NCBI RefSeq assembly: GCF_000512735.1
Contig: NZ_CP007028.1
Coordinates: forward strand, 1,116,001-1,180,000
DNA from: Thermocrinis ruber
Lineage (GTDB): Bacteria; Aquificota; Aquificia; Aquificales; Aquificaceae
Reading direction: 5' to 3'
DNA length: 64,000 nt
Shown: positions 7,924 to 17,276 of the stretch, piece after piece
How the letters are laid out: each line of letters opens with the position of its first letter
Numbering within the stretch: the first letter of the stretch is position 1
Program-made: the position numbers and the translations under genes
Notes under the pieces: generated by a model
What the model was told of the DNA's origin: nothing
Database searches by the model: none
Seen by the model: the letters and a program-made list of their open reading frames with translations, nothing else

Positions 7924-7929
7924 TATAAT
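7924..7929 (+). promoter_or_regulatory. -10 box of the rhomboid gene
   Basis: TATAAT ending 11 bases before the ATG at 7941. The predicted mRNA leader is about 5 bases, with no SD. Confidence 0.5.
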
Positions 7930-7940
7930 CTTTGATTGGC

Positions 7941-8597
7941 ATGATCCCTCTAAAGGATATAAACCCAAGCAGAAGCTTTCCAATCGTCAATTTAGCCATC
8001 ATCCTTATTTGCTCTGTAATATGGCTATATGAGGTAAGTTTGGAAAAGTATGAGTTTAACGACTTTATTTATAACTTTGGTTTGGTACCGGCAGAAGCTT
8101 TTTCCAAACCCTACCAGTTGTTTACCCACATGTTTTTACATGGAAGTTGGTTTCACATCATCGGCAATATGTGGTTTTTGTGGGTTTTTGGAGATAATGT
8201 GGAAGATCGTTTAGGAAAGTTTAAATATCTGCTGTTTTATGTGATGTGTGGTCTTGGTGCGGCGGTTATTCAATCCCTTGTTAGTTTTTTAACGGGTGCG
8301 GTGCACGTGCCTATGGTAGGTGCCAGCGGGGCTATAAGTGGGGTACTGGGGGCATACCTTTATCTTTTCCCACATGCCCGCATTCTTGCCCTTGTGCCCG
8401 TTTTCTTTTTTATGACCTTTATGGAATTACCGGCGGTATTTTTTATAGGTATGTGGGTGTTCATTCAGATTATAAACGGACTGATTACACTGCCCTTTGC
8501 AGGTATGGGTGGAGTAGCTTGGTTTGCCCACATAGGTGGATTTTTTGTAGGCTACAAACTCGTTAGAGTGTTTTACAGGAGAAGGTCATATTGGTAG
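7941..8597 (+). CDS. Rhomboid-family intramembrane serine protease
   Basis: A 218-aa polytopic membrane protein. The rhomboid catalytic serine is Ser129 in VGASGAISGVLGAY and the partner histidine is His197 in FAHIGGF. The conserved HMFLHGSWFHIIGNMWFLW of the L1 loop/TM2 is also present. Rhomboids cleave single-pass membrane proteins within the membrane; the substrate is unknown. The ATG at 7941 is preferred to a TTG three codons upstream because the -10 box sits just before it. The end overlaps the mscS start by 7 bases. Confidence 0.9.
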   Translation: MIPLKDINPSRSFPIVNLAIILICSVIWLYEVSLEKYEFNDFIYNFGLVPAEAFSKPYQLFTHMFLHGSWFHIIGNMWFLWVFGDNVEDRLGKFKYLLFYVMCGLGAAVIQSLVSFLTGAVHVPMVGASGAISGVLGAYLYLFPHARILALVPVFFFMTFMELPAVFFIGMWVFIQIINGLITLPFAGMGGVAWFAHIGGFFVGYKLVRVFYRRRSYW

Positions 8598-9598
8598 GGC
8601 AGGAACTTTTGTTGAACAGTTTGATATTTTTGGGATCAATATTGGTTTTGTTGTTCGTTAGAAGGCTATTTTTTGGCTTTATAAAAAAATCTTCCCACGA
8701 CTATGCGGTAATGCTTCTTCGGGTACTCCGCCTACCTTCTTTGTTTTGGGCAATTATTATTAGCCTTTACCTTACGGTAGAGCTCAACCCTGGGCAACTT
8801 TCGGGGTACTCCTCGGTAGTAGAAAAGGTTTTAATATCCCTATTGATCCTTTCTATAACCTCGTTTTTTTCTAATCTTCTTCCCGAACTTTTGCAGGTTT
8901 ATATTTCAAAGGCAAACTTAAAATTTCCCAGAACTGGTATTGTCTTTGTGATAATTAAACTGTTCGTCTTTATTTTGGGTGTTATAACCCTCCTGTCCTA
9001 TTTTGGCATTCAGGTAGCCCATTTTATAACTACCCTGGGCATTGCTGGACTTGCGGTCTCCCTTGCCCTTCAGGGCACGCTTTCTAACATCTTTTCCGGG
9101 CTTAACCTAATTGCCAGCAGACAGATTGAAGTGGGAGATTTTATTAGGTTAGAAAACGGTGAAGAAGGTTATGTGGAAGACATAACATGGATGAACACAG
9201 TCATTAGGAGGAGGGACAACAACCTTGTGGTGGTGCCAAACTCCCGTTTGGTTAACTCCATAGTAATAAACTACGGAAAACCAACGCCCTCAATGAACAT
9301 TACAGTTTCCGTTGTGATCCCATATTCTTCGGACCTTGAAAAAGCAGAAAGGCTCGCCTTAGAGGTTGCAAGGGAGGTGCAAAAAACCGTTGAAGGTGCA
9401 GACCCAAGCTTTGAGCCATCCGTGCGCTACAGTGCCTTTACAGAGTTTGGGATCACCTTAAACATCACTCTTAGAGTTCTTAACCCAGACAGTCAGTTTC
9501 TTATCCGCCACGAGTTTATAAAGAGGCTCAAAAAGGCCTACGAGAGGGAGGGAATAGCCTTCATTCAACTTTTAGTACCACCTTTCCGAAGTGCTTAG
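8591..9598 (+). CDS. Mechanosensitive ion channel, MscS family
   Basis: A 335-aa channel that releases solutes on hypo-osmotic shock. Several N-terminal membrane segments are followed by the pore helix region FITTLGIAGLAVSLALQGTLSNIFSGL, then the beta-domain motifs IEVGDFIRLENGEEGYVEDI and VVVPNSRLVNS. The start is TTG, inside the rhomboid stop region; the next methionine is 41 codons later and too late to keep the first helix. The 3' end overlaps the convergent dehydrogenase by 38 bases. Confidence 0.9.
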   Translation: MVGQELLLNSLIFLGSILVLLFVRRLFFGFIKKSSHDYAVMLLRVLRLPSLFWAIIISLYLTVELNPGQLSGYSSVVEKVLISLLILSITSFFSNLLPELLQVYISKANLKFPRTGIVFVIIKLFVFILGVITLLSYFGIQVAHFITTLGIAGLAVSLALQGTLSNIFSGLNLIASRQIEVGDFIRLENGEEGYVEDITWMNTVIRRRDNNLVVVPNSRLVNSIVINYGKPTPSMNITVSVVIPYSSDLEKAERLALEVAREVQKTVEGADPSFEPSVRYSAFTEFGITLNITLRVLNPDSQFLIRHEFIKRLKKAYEREGIAFIQLLVPPFRSA

Positions 9599-10592
9599 AG
9601 CTTTCCAAATATCTGTGGGCTTCTTGGGCATCCTTGAGGTCAAAAACCTTATCCACCACTGGCTTTAAAAGCCCCCTCTCAAAAAGTTCGGTGATCTTAA
9701 AGAGGTCTGCCCTTGGTCCCATATAAACACCCAAAAGTTCAATTTCCCTAACAAAAACATACCTTATATCTATCTCCGCCTTTGAACCCGTGGTAGTGCC
9801 AAAGAAAACAAGCCTTCCACCCTTTTTAAGACATTCCACGCTTCTCCAAAAGGTCGCCTCCCCCACATGGTCCATAACAATATCCACTCCCTCTTTGAAC
9901 AGTCCTCTAACCTTCTTTACCACATCCTCCTCATAGTGGTTTATGACTACATCTGCCCCAAGGTCTTTGCACATCTTTGCCTTCCTTTCGTCCCCTGCAG
10001 TAGCTATCACAAAAGCACCAAAGAGCTTGGCTATTTGAATACCTGCCACGCCCACACCCGAGGAACCAGCCCATATTAAAACCCTACTGTGGGGCTTTAA
10101 CCCTCCCTTTCTAACCAAGGCATTCCAGACGGTTAAAAAGGTAAGGGGATAGCTGGCGGACTCTTCGAAGCTCAAGTTTTTTGGCTTTGGCAAAACATTC
10201 CTTGCGGGCACCTTTACAAACTCCGCATAACCACCTTTGCTTCTTAGCCCAAGTATATCGTAATCTTTACAGAGGTTGTCCCTTCCAGACTGACACTCAT
10301 AACACACACCACAGGACAGACCGGGAGCAACTATTACCTCATCTCCCACCTTTACATTCTTCACCAAAGAACCAACCCTTTCTACCACACCGCTAACATC
10401 TGAACCAAGGATGTGAGGAAGTTCTGGCTTGACCGCCAAAGCACCCATTCTGACCCATATATCCAGGTGATTAAGGGCAACCGCCTTCACCCTAACAAGG
10501 ACTTCATCCTCCATTATATCCGGGATGGGAAAATCCTCTACATACTTTAGGTTCTTTTCGTCTCCAAAGTTCTCTAAAATAACCACTTTCAT
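9561..10592 (-). CDS. Zinc-type alcohol dehydrogenase / quinone oxidoreductase family protein
   Basis: A 343-aa MDR-superfamily oxidoreductase. The N-terminal GroES-like domain has the structural zinc cysteines in CGVCYECQSGRDNLC and a catalytic-domain HILGSDVSGVVERVG. The Rossmann domain has WAGSSGVGVAGIQIAKLFGA, which binds NAD(P)H. It could be an alcohol dehydrogenase, crotonyl-CoA reductase-like enzyme or quinone reductase; substrate cannot be read from sequence. Apparently cotranscribed with, and downstream of, the diguanylate cyclase (9-base gap). Confidence 0.85.
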   Translation of the reverse strand: MKVVILENFGDEKNLKYVEDFPIPDIMEDEVLVRVKAVALNHLDIWVRMGALAVKPELPHILGSDVSGVVERVGSLVKNVKVGDEVIVAPGLSCGVCYECQSGRDNLCKDYDILGLRSKGGYAEFVKVPARNVLPKPKNLSFEESASYPLTFLTVWNALVRKGGLKPHSRVLIWAGSSGVGVAGIQIAKLFGAFVIATAGDERKAKMCKDLGADVVINHYEEDVVKKVRGLFKEGVDIVMDHVGEATFWRSVECLKKGGRLVFFGTTTGSKAEIDIRYVFVREIELLGVYMGPRADLFKITELFERGLLKPVVDKVFDLKDAQEAHRYLESSKHFGKVVLKVE

Positions 10593-10601
10593 AGAAGGAT
10601 A

Positions 10602-11627
10602 TTATAGGGCTTTTTTCTTTTTATCCTCATACATAAGTCTGTCTGCCTCTTTAATCATATCCAACCAGCTTTGAAAGTTTTCTCCACATTGCACAACACC
10701 CGCACTTATAGACACTTTAAACCTCCTACCCTCTGCAAGTATTTCCATTTTCTCTAGTTGGGACTTTAACCTTTCAACAATTTTTTTTGCATTTTCCAAA
10801 TCCGTGTTTGGCATTATAGCCACAAACTCATCTCCACCCCAACGACCCACTATATCCTTTGCACGCATGTTCGTTCTTAAAACCTTTGCCACCTTTGCTA
10901 ACACAAGGTCTCCCACATGATGCCCATAGTTATCGTTCACATACTTAAAATCATCAAGGTCTATAAGAATCAAACTAAAAGTCATCTTAGAGTACTTGCA
11001 CAAGCTAAAAAACTCCTCAAGAGCTCTCTCCAAAGAACGTCTGTTAAACAGATCAGTTAATGGATCAAGATTTGCCTCCGCCTCGACCGTTTCAAGCTTG
11101 GACTTCAACTCGTTTATAATCTTCTGCTGAGCCTCCACCTTTTTCAAAAAGATCTCGTTCTGATGCTTTAAGTCTCTTACAAGCATTAACAACTCCAAAA
11201 GAATAGACGTTACAAAATCCTCTCTAGCTTCTTCTTTTTTTTGTAGCTCGGTTATCCTTTGCTCTTTTATGGACGCTTGCTCGTAGCTCTCTTTTAAGGA
11301 TTTTTGAAGCTCAGCAATTATATCGCTTAAAACCTGAGCAGTGTGCTTGAGGTCTATTTTAATGTTTACAAGGTCGCTTTCTTCCTTATAAATACTATTA
11401 TAAAACTCCATTAAAACACTGTCTTCAAGCTTTTGCCCGCTTGCAACAAGATTACAAAATATATAAAACCATCTTTCATAGTTTTTGGGTGTGGGCAGTA
11501 TTTGATTTCTCAGCAAGAATTTTATTTCCTCCCTAACTATATCCGCCAAGAGTTCTTTCTCAGATTGGCTAAGGGGCTCTCCTCTACTTAGCTTTTCGTA
11601 AAGAGGACAGTTTTTTGTATCAAACAT
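10602..11627 (-). CDS. Diguanylate cyclase (GGDEF domain)
   Basis: 341 aa. The C-terminal third is a GGDEF domain that makes cyclic di-GMP: LDPLTDLFNRRSLE at 188-200, the active-site GGDEF at 264-268, and an intact inhibitory I-site RAKD at 255-258, five residues before it. The N-terminal part has PTPKNYERWFY, typical of an N-terminal helical module in bacterial diguanylate cyclases, followed by coiled coil (about 105-185) for dimerisation. No membrane segment is seen, so it is cytoplasmic. No EAL or PilZ protein is visible in the window. Confidence 0.92.
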   Translation of the reverse strand: MFDTKNCPLYEKLSRGEPLSQSEKELLADIVREEIKFLLRNQILPTPKNYERWFYIFCNLVASGQKLEDSVLMEFYNSIYKEESDLVNIKIDLKHTAQVLSDIIAELQKSLKESYEQASIKEQRITELQKKEEAREDFVTSILLELLMLVRDLKHQNEIFLKKVEAQQKIINELKSKLETVEAEANLDPLTDLFNRRSLERALEEFFSLCKYSKMTFSLILIDLDDFKYVNDNYGHHVGDLVLAKVAKVLRTNMRAKDIVGRWGGDEFVAIMPNTDLENAKKIVERLKSQLEKMEILAEGRRFKVSISAGVVQCGENFQSWLDMIKEADRLMYEDKKKKAL

Positions 11628-11644
11628 TTAGAACCTCCCTATTC

Positions 11645-11650
11645 TATAAT
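11645..11650 (+). promoter_or_regulatory. -10 box of the murB-ftsZ cluster
   Basis: TATAAT ending 8 bases before the murB ATG, with no SD. The predicted transcript starts almost at the start codon. Confidence 0.5.
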
Positions 11651-11658
11651 TATACGAC

Positions 11659-12552
11659 ATGAGGCTGGAAAAAGAAATTGCGCTTTCCAAATATACCACT
11701 ATAGGTATAGGGGGAATAGCAAAGTACATGGCCTTTCCAGAAAATGCAAAGCAGGTAAAGGAATGCCTCAAAATAGCCCAGTGGGAGGGTATTCCACTCT
11801 TTGTTTTGGGTAGGGGTGCAAACACCATCTTTGGGGATTTTGAAGGCATAGTAATCAATACAAAGATGTTGAGAGATTTGAAAATAAAGGAGCAAGATGG
11901 AGGTTTGGAGATTATAGCCCAGGCAGGCGTTCCTTTAAACACTTTGGTGGAGCTCGGGGTCAGGGAAAACTTGGAAGGTATCTACAGGCTGGTGGGCTTT
12001 CCTGCCACCGTAGGCGGAGCTATAGCTATGAACGCAGGAGCCTTTGGCTATGAAATTTCCCAGCATTTAAAAGCGGTAAAATTTCTCTCCTATGAAGGTG
12101 AGGAAATTCTTTTAAATAGGGAAGATCTTAACTTTTCCTATAGAAGCTCTCCTTTCCCTTCTATGGGTATAATCTTGGAAGCAGTCTTTTTCTTTCCCAA
12201 ACTGAATTATAGTGTTTACGAAGAGTATGAGAGGATAAAAAGCAAAAGGAAGGAAAGTCAGCCCATTCAAATGCCCACTGCGGGTTCTACCTTTAAAAAT
12301 CCAACCACTGACAGTGCAGGGCGACTCTTGGAAAAGGTAGGAATGAAGGGCTACAGAGTTGGGCAAGTTGCCTTTTCGGAAAAGCATGCAAACTTTTTAA
12401 TAAACTTAGGTGGAGCGGTCTTTGAGGATGTTGTTAAAATTATCAATCACGCAAAGAGAAGGGTTTTTGAAGAGTTTGGCATTGAGCTTGAAGAGGAGGT
12501 GAGGCTAGTTGAAAGTAGTAGTGCTTATGGGTGGAAGGTCATCGGAGCGTGA
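11659..12552 (+). CDS. murB: UDP-N-acetylenolpyruvoylglucosamine reductase
   Basis: A 297-aa FAD/NADPH enzyme that reduces UDP-GlcNAc-enolpyruvate to UDP-MurNAc. It has the FAD-binding YTTIGIGG, VLGRGANTIF and GFPATVGGAIAMNAGAFG. The catalytic serine is in PTAGSTFKNP and the acidic residue near the C-terminus is in ELEEEVRLV. It is the first gene of murB-ddl-ftsQ-ftsA-ftsZ. The end overlaps ddl by 44 bases. Confidence 0.95.
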   Translation: MRLEKEIALSKYTTIGIGGIAKYMAFPENAKQVKECLKIAQWEGIPLFVLGRGANTIFGDFEGIVINTKMLRDLKIKEQDGGLEIIAQAGVPLNTLVELGVRENLEGIYRLVGFPATVGGAIAMNAGAFGYEISQHLKAVKFLSYEGEEILLNREDLNFSYRSSPFPSMGIILEAVFFFPKLNYSVYEEYERIKSKRKESQPIQMPTAGSTFKNPTTDSAGRLLEKVGMKGYRVGQVAFSEKHANFLINLGGAVFEDVVKIINHAKRRVFEEFGIELEEEVRLVESSSAYGWKVIGA

Positions 12553-13375
12553 AATATCTTTGAAAACTGGCGAGGCTATCTTAAAAGCCCTAAAAGAGCT
12601 AGGATGTGAGGCTATAGCCCTAGATCTAGAGGAAAACCTCTGTGAAAGGTTAAGAGAAATAAAGCCCGACAAGGTTTTTATAGCGTTGCATGGTCCTTAC
12701 GGGGAGGATGGAAGGGTGCAAGGACTTTTGGACATTCTGGGCATTCCCTACGTGGGTTCTGGTGTGCTGGGTAGCGCCTTAGCTATGGACAAGGACTTTA
12801 CAAAGAAAATTCTCAGGTTTCATCAAATTCCTACGCCCGATTGGGTAGCAGTAAGGAGAGGAGAAGAGGTATCTTGGGACCGCTTTCCTGCGGTGGTCAA
12901 ACCCGCCGACCAAGGCTCGAGCATTGGACTGTTCGTGGTAAATGATAGAAAAGAGTTAGAAACTGCTATAGAAAAGCTCTGGAGCATAACTCAAAAGGTT
13001 CTGGTGGAGGAATTCATAAAAGGTAGAGATATTACCGTAGCTATATTAAAAGAAGAAGCATTACCCCCCATAGAGATAAAGCCTAAGAAGGGTATATACG
13101 ACTATGAAAGTAAATACACAAAGGGAATGAGCCAGTATGAATTCTTGGAAGACGAAACACTAGCAAGAGAATTGCAAGAGTTGGCACTGCGTTCCCATAG
13201 AGCCCTGGAGCTCAAGGACCTGTCCCGGGTTGATTTTAGGGTGTCTAATGAAGGTAAGCCCTTTGTTTTAGAAATCAACACCATACCAGGTATGACAGAG
13301 CTTAGCCTTTTCCCTATGGCTTGCAGAAAGAAAGGCATTGACTTTAATAGAATGATATCTATGTTAATATTTTAA
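12509..13375 (+). CDS. ddl: D-alanine--D-alanine ligase
   Basis: A 288-aa ATP-grasp ligase that makes the D-Ala-D-Ala dipeptide of peptidoglycan. Motifs: VVLMGGRSSEREISLKTG at the N-terminus, FIALHGPYGEDGRVQGLLD, PAVVKPADQGSSIG, RVDFRV and EINTIPGMTELS. The start is TTG, supported by AGGAGGT 8 bases upstream within murB. The protein lacks most of the insertions of longer Ddl enzymes, as in other thermophiles. Confidence 0.94.
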   Translation: MKVVVLMGGRSSEREISLKTGEAILKALKELGCEAIALDLEENLCERLREIKPDKVFIALHGPYGEDGRVQGLLDILGIPYVGSGVLGSALAMDKDFTKKILRFHQIPTPDWVAVRRGEEVSWDRFPAVVKPADQGSSIGLFVVNDRKELETAIEKLWSITQKVLVEEFIKGRDITVAILKEEALPPIEIKPKKGIYDYESKYTKGMSQYEFLEDETLARELQELALRSHRALELKDLSRVDFRVSNEGKPFVLEINTIPGMTELSLFPMACRKKGIDFNRMISMLIF

Positions 13376-13384
13376 CCTGTGGCT

Positions 13385-14110
13385 ATGAAAAAGGAGGGGA
13401 AAAGAAGGTGGGTAGCCACCCTTGAGATTACATTAGCTTTAGTATGGCTAATTGCTATGGCACTTGCCGGTTTTTTCTTCCCTGGTTTTTTAACCTCCCT
13501 TCCAACGTTCAGAATAAAGGAAATTCATATATACGGTGCTAACAGCATTTCTCCTTCTGCCATTTCCTTAAGCGTTTATCAAGTTTCAAAAAACAACTGG
13601 CTTTTTTTGGACTCCAAAAGGCTTTTGGCAAAAGCCAACGAATTAACAAACAATTCTCTGGAGAGTGTAAAAATAGAAAGAATACCCTCTTTGGATGGTG
13701 CCCGTGTGAATGTTTATGTTCAGGAAAGGGTTCCCATAGCCTATGTGGTCCATGACAACAGCCTTATGATGATAGACAAGCAAGGAGAGCTCTTTTACAA
13801 CCCAGCTATAGAAAGCAAGCTACCCACCATATACACATTTTCCTTTGACTATGTAAAGAAACATTACACCAATTTAAACAATTTAGTGGAGTCAATTAAA
13901 GACATGAGTTTTAGCATTAATGAAGTGTATGTTACCGATAGGAATACCATTATTTATGCATCGGGCGGGAGAATGGTCCTGCCCCCACTTAGCCAGATAT
14001 CTCCGTTAGTTCTTGATAGGATAAAAAAGATTTATAATAAAATTGGGATGGGGAAAATGGATGTTCTTATAACTTCTGAAAATATGGCGGTGATAAAGGA
14101 GGAGAAATAA
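13385..14110 (+). CDS. ftsQ: Cell division protein FtsQ
   Basis: A bitopic membrane protein of 241 aa. A short basic cytoplasmic tail (KKEGKRR) and one membrane helix (about residues 13-33) are followed by a POTRA domain (FRIKEIHIYGANSISPSAI). A beta domain comes next (IERIPSLDGARVNVYVQER, MMIDKQGELFY). FtsQ links early and late divisome proteins. The position between ddl and ftsA is the conserved place for ftsQ. A GTG two codons upstream is an alternative start. Confidence 0.88.
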   Translation: MKKEGKRRWVATLEITLALVWLIAMALAGFFFPGFLTSLPTFRIKEIHIYGANSISPSAISLSVYQVSKNNWLFLDSKRLLAKANELTNNSLESVKIERIPSLDGARVNVYVQERVPIAYVVHDNSLMMIDKQGELFYNPAIESKLPTIYTFSFDYVKKHYTNLNNLVESIKDMSFSINEVYVTDRNTIIYASGGRMVLPPLSQISPLVLDRIKKIYNKIGMGKMDVLITSENMAVIKEEK

Positions 14111-14113
14111 AGA

Positions 14114-15361
14114 ATGAAGGTTGTAGCTTCCTTAGACCTTGGCACCAGCAAAACCGTGGCCCTCCTTGCGGAGATAGACAGCTATGGGGATATGCACATT
14201 ATAGGTGTAGGAGAGGTACCAAGCAAGGGTATAGAGAAGGGGCAAATAACACGGCTGGACCTGGCGGTTGCCTCTATACTAAAGGCTATGAAAGAAGCCC
14301 AAGAAATGGCTGGTGTCAAGTTAACCTCCGTAAACCTTGGAATATCCTCCCCTGTTCTAAAAAGTCAAAACGAAAGGGACACAATAAATATATCGCCACA
14401 GCCGGTAGAGATAGACGAAAGTCAAATAGAAAGGCTTTTAGAAAGGGCTACCACAAGGGCAAAGGAAGAAGGCTATGAAATAGTTAGTGCAATTCCAAGA
14501 AAGTTCATACTGGACGACCAGGAGGGAGTTCTAAATCCCGTAGGGCTTTTAGGTTCAAAGCTAACTGCGGAGGTGCACCTTATAAAGGTAGGCACAAGCC
14601 TTCTAAAAAACGTTGAAAAAGCTGTCCTCTCAAGTGGTTTGACCATAGCGGATAGATATCCTTCTATCCTTGCCAGTGCTGAAGCAGTTTTATCACAGGA
14701 AGAGAAGGAAGAGGGTGTGTTGCTCTTAGACATGGGAGCAGGACTTACGGACTTTATACTGTTTGCGGAAGGCTCCCCCGTGCTAACTGGTACAGTACCT
14801 ATGGGTGGGAACAGCATAACCAAGGACATAGCCCACTTTATGAAAATAAACATAGAACAAGCGGAGAGGATAAAAATAGAACATGGCTTTGCCTTAGCGG
14901 ACATGGTCAATGAGTCGGAAAAAATAAAGGTAAAACCAAGGGGAGAGGATAGAGAAATTATGGTAGGGAGAAAGGAAGTTTCTGAGGTTATACAGATAAG
15001 ATTGGAGGAGATAGCGGACAAGGTTCTTGAACAGATAAACAATCAGGGAATAAATTTGTCCGCAATAAACGCAGGGATTGTTTTAACTGGCGGTTCCTCA
15101 AAGCTTGCGGGCATAAAAGAATTTTTCGAAAGATACACGGACCTACCTGTTAGGATAGGTAGTCCAACGGGTGTTATAGGTTTGAGGGAAAGAGTTCAGG
15201 ATCCTGCTTACGCTACTGCAGTAGGCCTGCTCAAGCTAAAGCCCCAATTGGTGCATGGCTATTCTTTTAACCAGAATCCAGAAAGTTTGGGTAGGGAGGG
15301 TAAAGTTAAGCTTGGCTCTCTACTAGAAAAAATAAAATCCTTCTTTAAGGAGGTGCTGTGA
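14114..15361 (+). CDS. ftsA: Cell division protein FtsA
   Basis: A 415-aa actin-fold ATPase that anchors FtsZ to the membrane. It shows SLDLGTSKTVALLAEI (phosphate 1), VLLLDMGAGLTDFILF (phosphate 2) and GIVLTGGSSKLAGIKEFF (adenosine). The C-terminal helix LGSLLEKIKSFFKEVL is amphipathic and fits the membrane-targeting sequence. The gap to ftsQ is 3 bases and the stop overlaps the ftsZ ATG by one base. GGAG lies upstream. Confidence 0.95.
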   Translation: MKVVASLDLGTSKTVALLAEIDSYGDMHIIGVGEVPSKGIEKGQITRLDLAVASILKAMKEAQEMAGVKLTSVNLGISSPVLKSQNERDTINISPQPVEIDESQIERLLERATTRAKEEGYEIVSAIPRKFILDDQEGVLNPVGLLGSKLTAEVHLIKVGTSLLKNVEKAVLSSGLTIADRYPSILASAEAVLSQEEKEEGVLLLDMGAGLTDFILFAEGSPVLTGTVPMGGNSITKDIAHFMKINIEQAERIKIEHGFALADMVNESEKIKVKPRGEDREIMVGRKEVSEVIQIRLEEIADKVLEQINNQGINLSAINAGIVLTGGSSKLAGIKEFFERYTDLPVRIGSPTGVIGLRERVQDPAYATAVGLLKLKPQLVHGYSFNQNPESLGREGKVKLGSLLEKIKSFFKEVL

Positions 15362-16428
15362 TGGAAGTAGTAAATCCAACGAGGATAAAGGTCTTTGGAA
15401 TAGGAGGCGGTGGGTCCAATGCGGTAAATAGAATGTACTTGGATGGTATTGAGGGGGTGGAGCTTTTTGCAATCAATACGGATATACAACATCTTACTTC
15501 CCTCTCTGTACCCAACAAAATACAGATAGGAGAGAAGGTCACTCGGGGGTTGGGTGCAGGAGCAAAACCTGAGATAGGAGAGCAAGCAGCTTTGGAGGAT
15601 ATTGACAAGATAAAGGAGGTGCTAAGAAACACGGACATGCTATTTTTGGCGGTGGGCTTGGGTGGTGGAACTGGAACGGGCGCCGCGCCAGTAATCGCAG
15701 AAACAGCTAAGGAAATGGGTATTCTTACAGTGGCAGTAGTTACAAAGCCTTTTAACTTTGAGGGACAAAGACGCATGCAAGTCGCCCTGGAGGGTTTAGA
15801 AAAGCTGAAAGAGGTAGTTGACACATACATAGTCATAAATAACCAAAAATTGGTGGAGGTGGCAGAAAAGAACTTTAGCATAAAGGATGCCTTTAAGATG
15901 GTTGATGATGTACTTTCTAAGGCAGTTAGGGGTATAACCAGCATAGTGGTAACACCAGCTCTGATAAACGTAGATTTTGCGGATGTGCGTACTGTGATGG
16001 AGAGGGGAGGGCTAGCCCTTATAGGTATGGGTGAAGGAAGAAAAGATATTGCCATAGAACAAGCTATTGCCAGCCCACTTTTGGAAGGAAACACCGTCGC
16101 GGGGGCAAGAAGACTGCTGGTAACCCTCTGGGTAAGCGAGGACGTGCCTTTCAGAGATGTGGAGGAAACCATAAGCAGAATAAGAGAATCTGCTCATGAT
16201 GATGCACTGATCATATTTGGCGCTGTATTAGAAAAGGATAAAGAAAACTTTATGCGCGTAGCAGTCGTGGCTACAGATTTTGAAAACGCAGTCCAGCAGG
16301 CGCAATTCCGCGTTGTCAAGAAGGAACAAAAGCCCCTCCAAAAGGTAGTTCCTGAGTCTACGGTGGAGCCCGTCCAACCTGATATAGAGGAGTTACCCGC
16401 TTATCTCCGTAGAAAAAAGAGAATCTAA
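15361..16428 (+). CDS. ftsZ: Cell division protein FtsZ
   Basis: A 355-aa tubulin-fold GTPase that forms the Z-ring. The nucleotide motifs include FGIGGGGSNAVNRM, the tubulin signature GGGTGTGAAPVIAE and the T7 synergy loop NVDFADVRTVM. The C-terminal peptide IEELPAYLRRKKR is the typical FtsA/ZipA-binding tail. The ATG at 15361 is used because AAGGAGGT lies 6 bases before it; a GTG one codon earlier is too close to the SD. It ends the division cluster. Confidence 0.96.
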   Translation: MEVVNPTRIKVFGIGGGGSNAVNRMYLDGIEGVELFAINTDIQHLTSLSVPNKIQIGEKVTRGLGAGAKPEIGEQAALEDIDKIKEVLRNTDMLFLAVGLGGGTGTGAAPVIAETAKEMGILTVAVVTKPFNFEGQRRMQVALEGLEKLKEVVDTYIVINNQKLVEVAEKNFSIKDAFKMVDDVLSKAVRGITSIVVTPALINVDFADVRTVMERGGLALIGMGEGRKDIAIEQAIASPLLEGNTVAGARRLLVTLWVSEDVPFRDVEETISRIRESAHDDALIIFGAVLEKDKENFMRVAVVATDFENAVQQAQFRVVKKEQKPLQKVVPESTVEPVQPDIEELPAYLRRKKRI

Positions 16429-17276
16429 GATAGCATGGTTTTTAGAAGGATCAATGTTATATGATGGATGGGCAAAATCAAACCTAAGGTGTAGTATAGC
16501 TTAGTGTGTTTGTTTATCCACCGGAGTATTATTTGAAAAAGTAAAAAGGCAAACAGAACAGCAAAAACTACATTCATCACTTGCAAAAGGTAAGATTCTC
16601 TCTTTTTTTTCTCAGGAACAAAGAGCTTTGATACGGTTAATTCGTAAGTCTTAAACTTGGTAAGATAGTATTTATCGTCCTTTTTAAAAACCAAAGAACC
16701 GTCTTTTAAAATCAGTTTATCACCTTTAAACTGAGCCTGTCCTGCGCTTACCGAAAAGTCATCAATTTTGAGAAAAACGCTCTTTAAAAGGTCTCCTTCT
16801 CTCTTCTCAATTCTTATAGTTATTCCGCCAAAGGTGTAAAAGCTCTTCTCAGGTATTGTTTTTACAACCTCCGTGTAATACTTATAAACAAGAAGTTTTC
16901 TTATGTAAGACACATCCTCTTGCCTTATGAAGTAGCCTACAAGCAAAACAGAAAAAAGCAAAGGAGAAGACACCAAAAAAAGCTTAAAAAATAAAACCTT
17001 TGGGTCTATACCAAAGGAAGCCAAAACACTCAATTTTTTAGACTCTTTTAGTTCAAAAATTAGCCAACTGGAGGAAACAAAAAAGGAGGATGGCAAGAAG
17101 TAGCTAACAAAATACAAAAACCAAAGACCCAAAAAGGTGAAAGATTCTATGAAGGGAGTTTTAAAAAGAACTTGATCTAATTGAACAAGCTGAATGAATA
17201 AAAAGAGAGAAGACAAAACTATGCTTATTAAAAGTGATAACCTTACCACCTTCCAGCTTAGAAAGCTGTACAGCAT
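16425..17276 (-). CDS. LptF/LptG-family permease (short form)
   Basis: A 283-aa membrane protein with hydrophobic segments at both ends and a soluble beta-rich domain in the middle (about 140-225), the layout of LptF/LptG. LptF/G are the membrane subunits of the LptB2FG transporter that extracts lipopolysaccharide. It is shorter than the usual 350 or more residues. No lptB, lptC or second permease is in the window. It overlaps the upstream TPR gene by one base and convergent ftsZ by 4. Confidence 0.7.
   Translation of the reverse strand: MLYSFLSWKVVRLSLLISIVLSSLFLFIQLVQLDQVLFKTPFIESFTFLGLWFLYFVSYFLPSSFFVSSSWLIFELKESKKLSVLASFGIDPKVLFFKLFLVSSPLLFSVLLVGYFIRQEDVSYIRKLLVYKYYTEVVKTIPEKSFYTFGGITIRIEKREGDLLKSVFLKIDDFSVSAGQAQFKGDKLILKDGSLVFKKDDKYYLTKFKTYELTVSKLFVPEKKKRESYLLQVMNVVFAVLFAFLLFQIILRWINKHTKLYYTLGLILPIHHITLILLKTMLS

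Noticed and set aside
14473-15042. 189-aa minus-strand frame opposite ftsA
   Set aside because: Ser-rich shadow of a highly expressed gene; no promoter or SD.
15345-16172. 275-aa minus-strand frame opposite ftsZ
   Set aside because: Shadow frame; composition is that of a complement of ftsZ codons.
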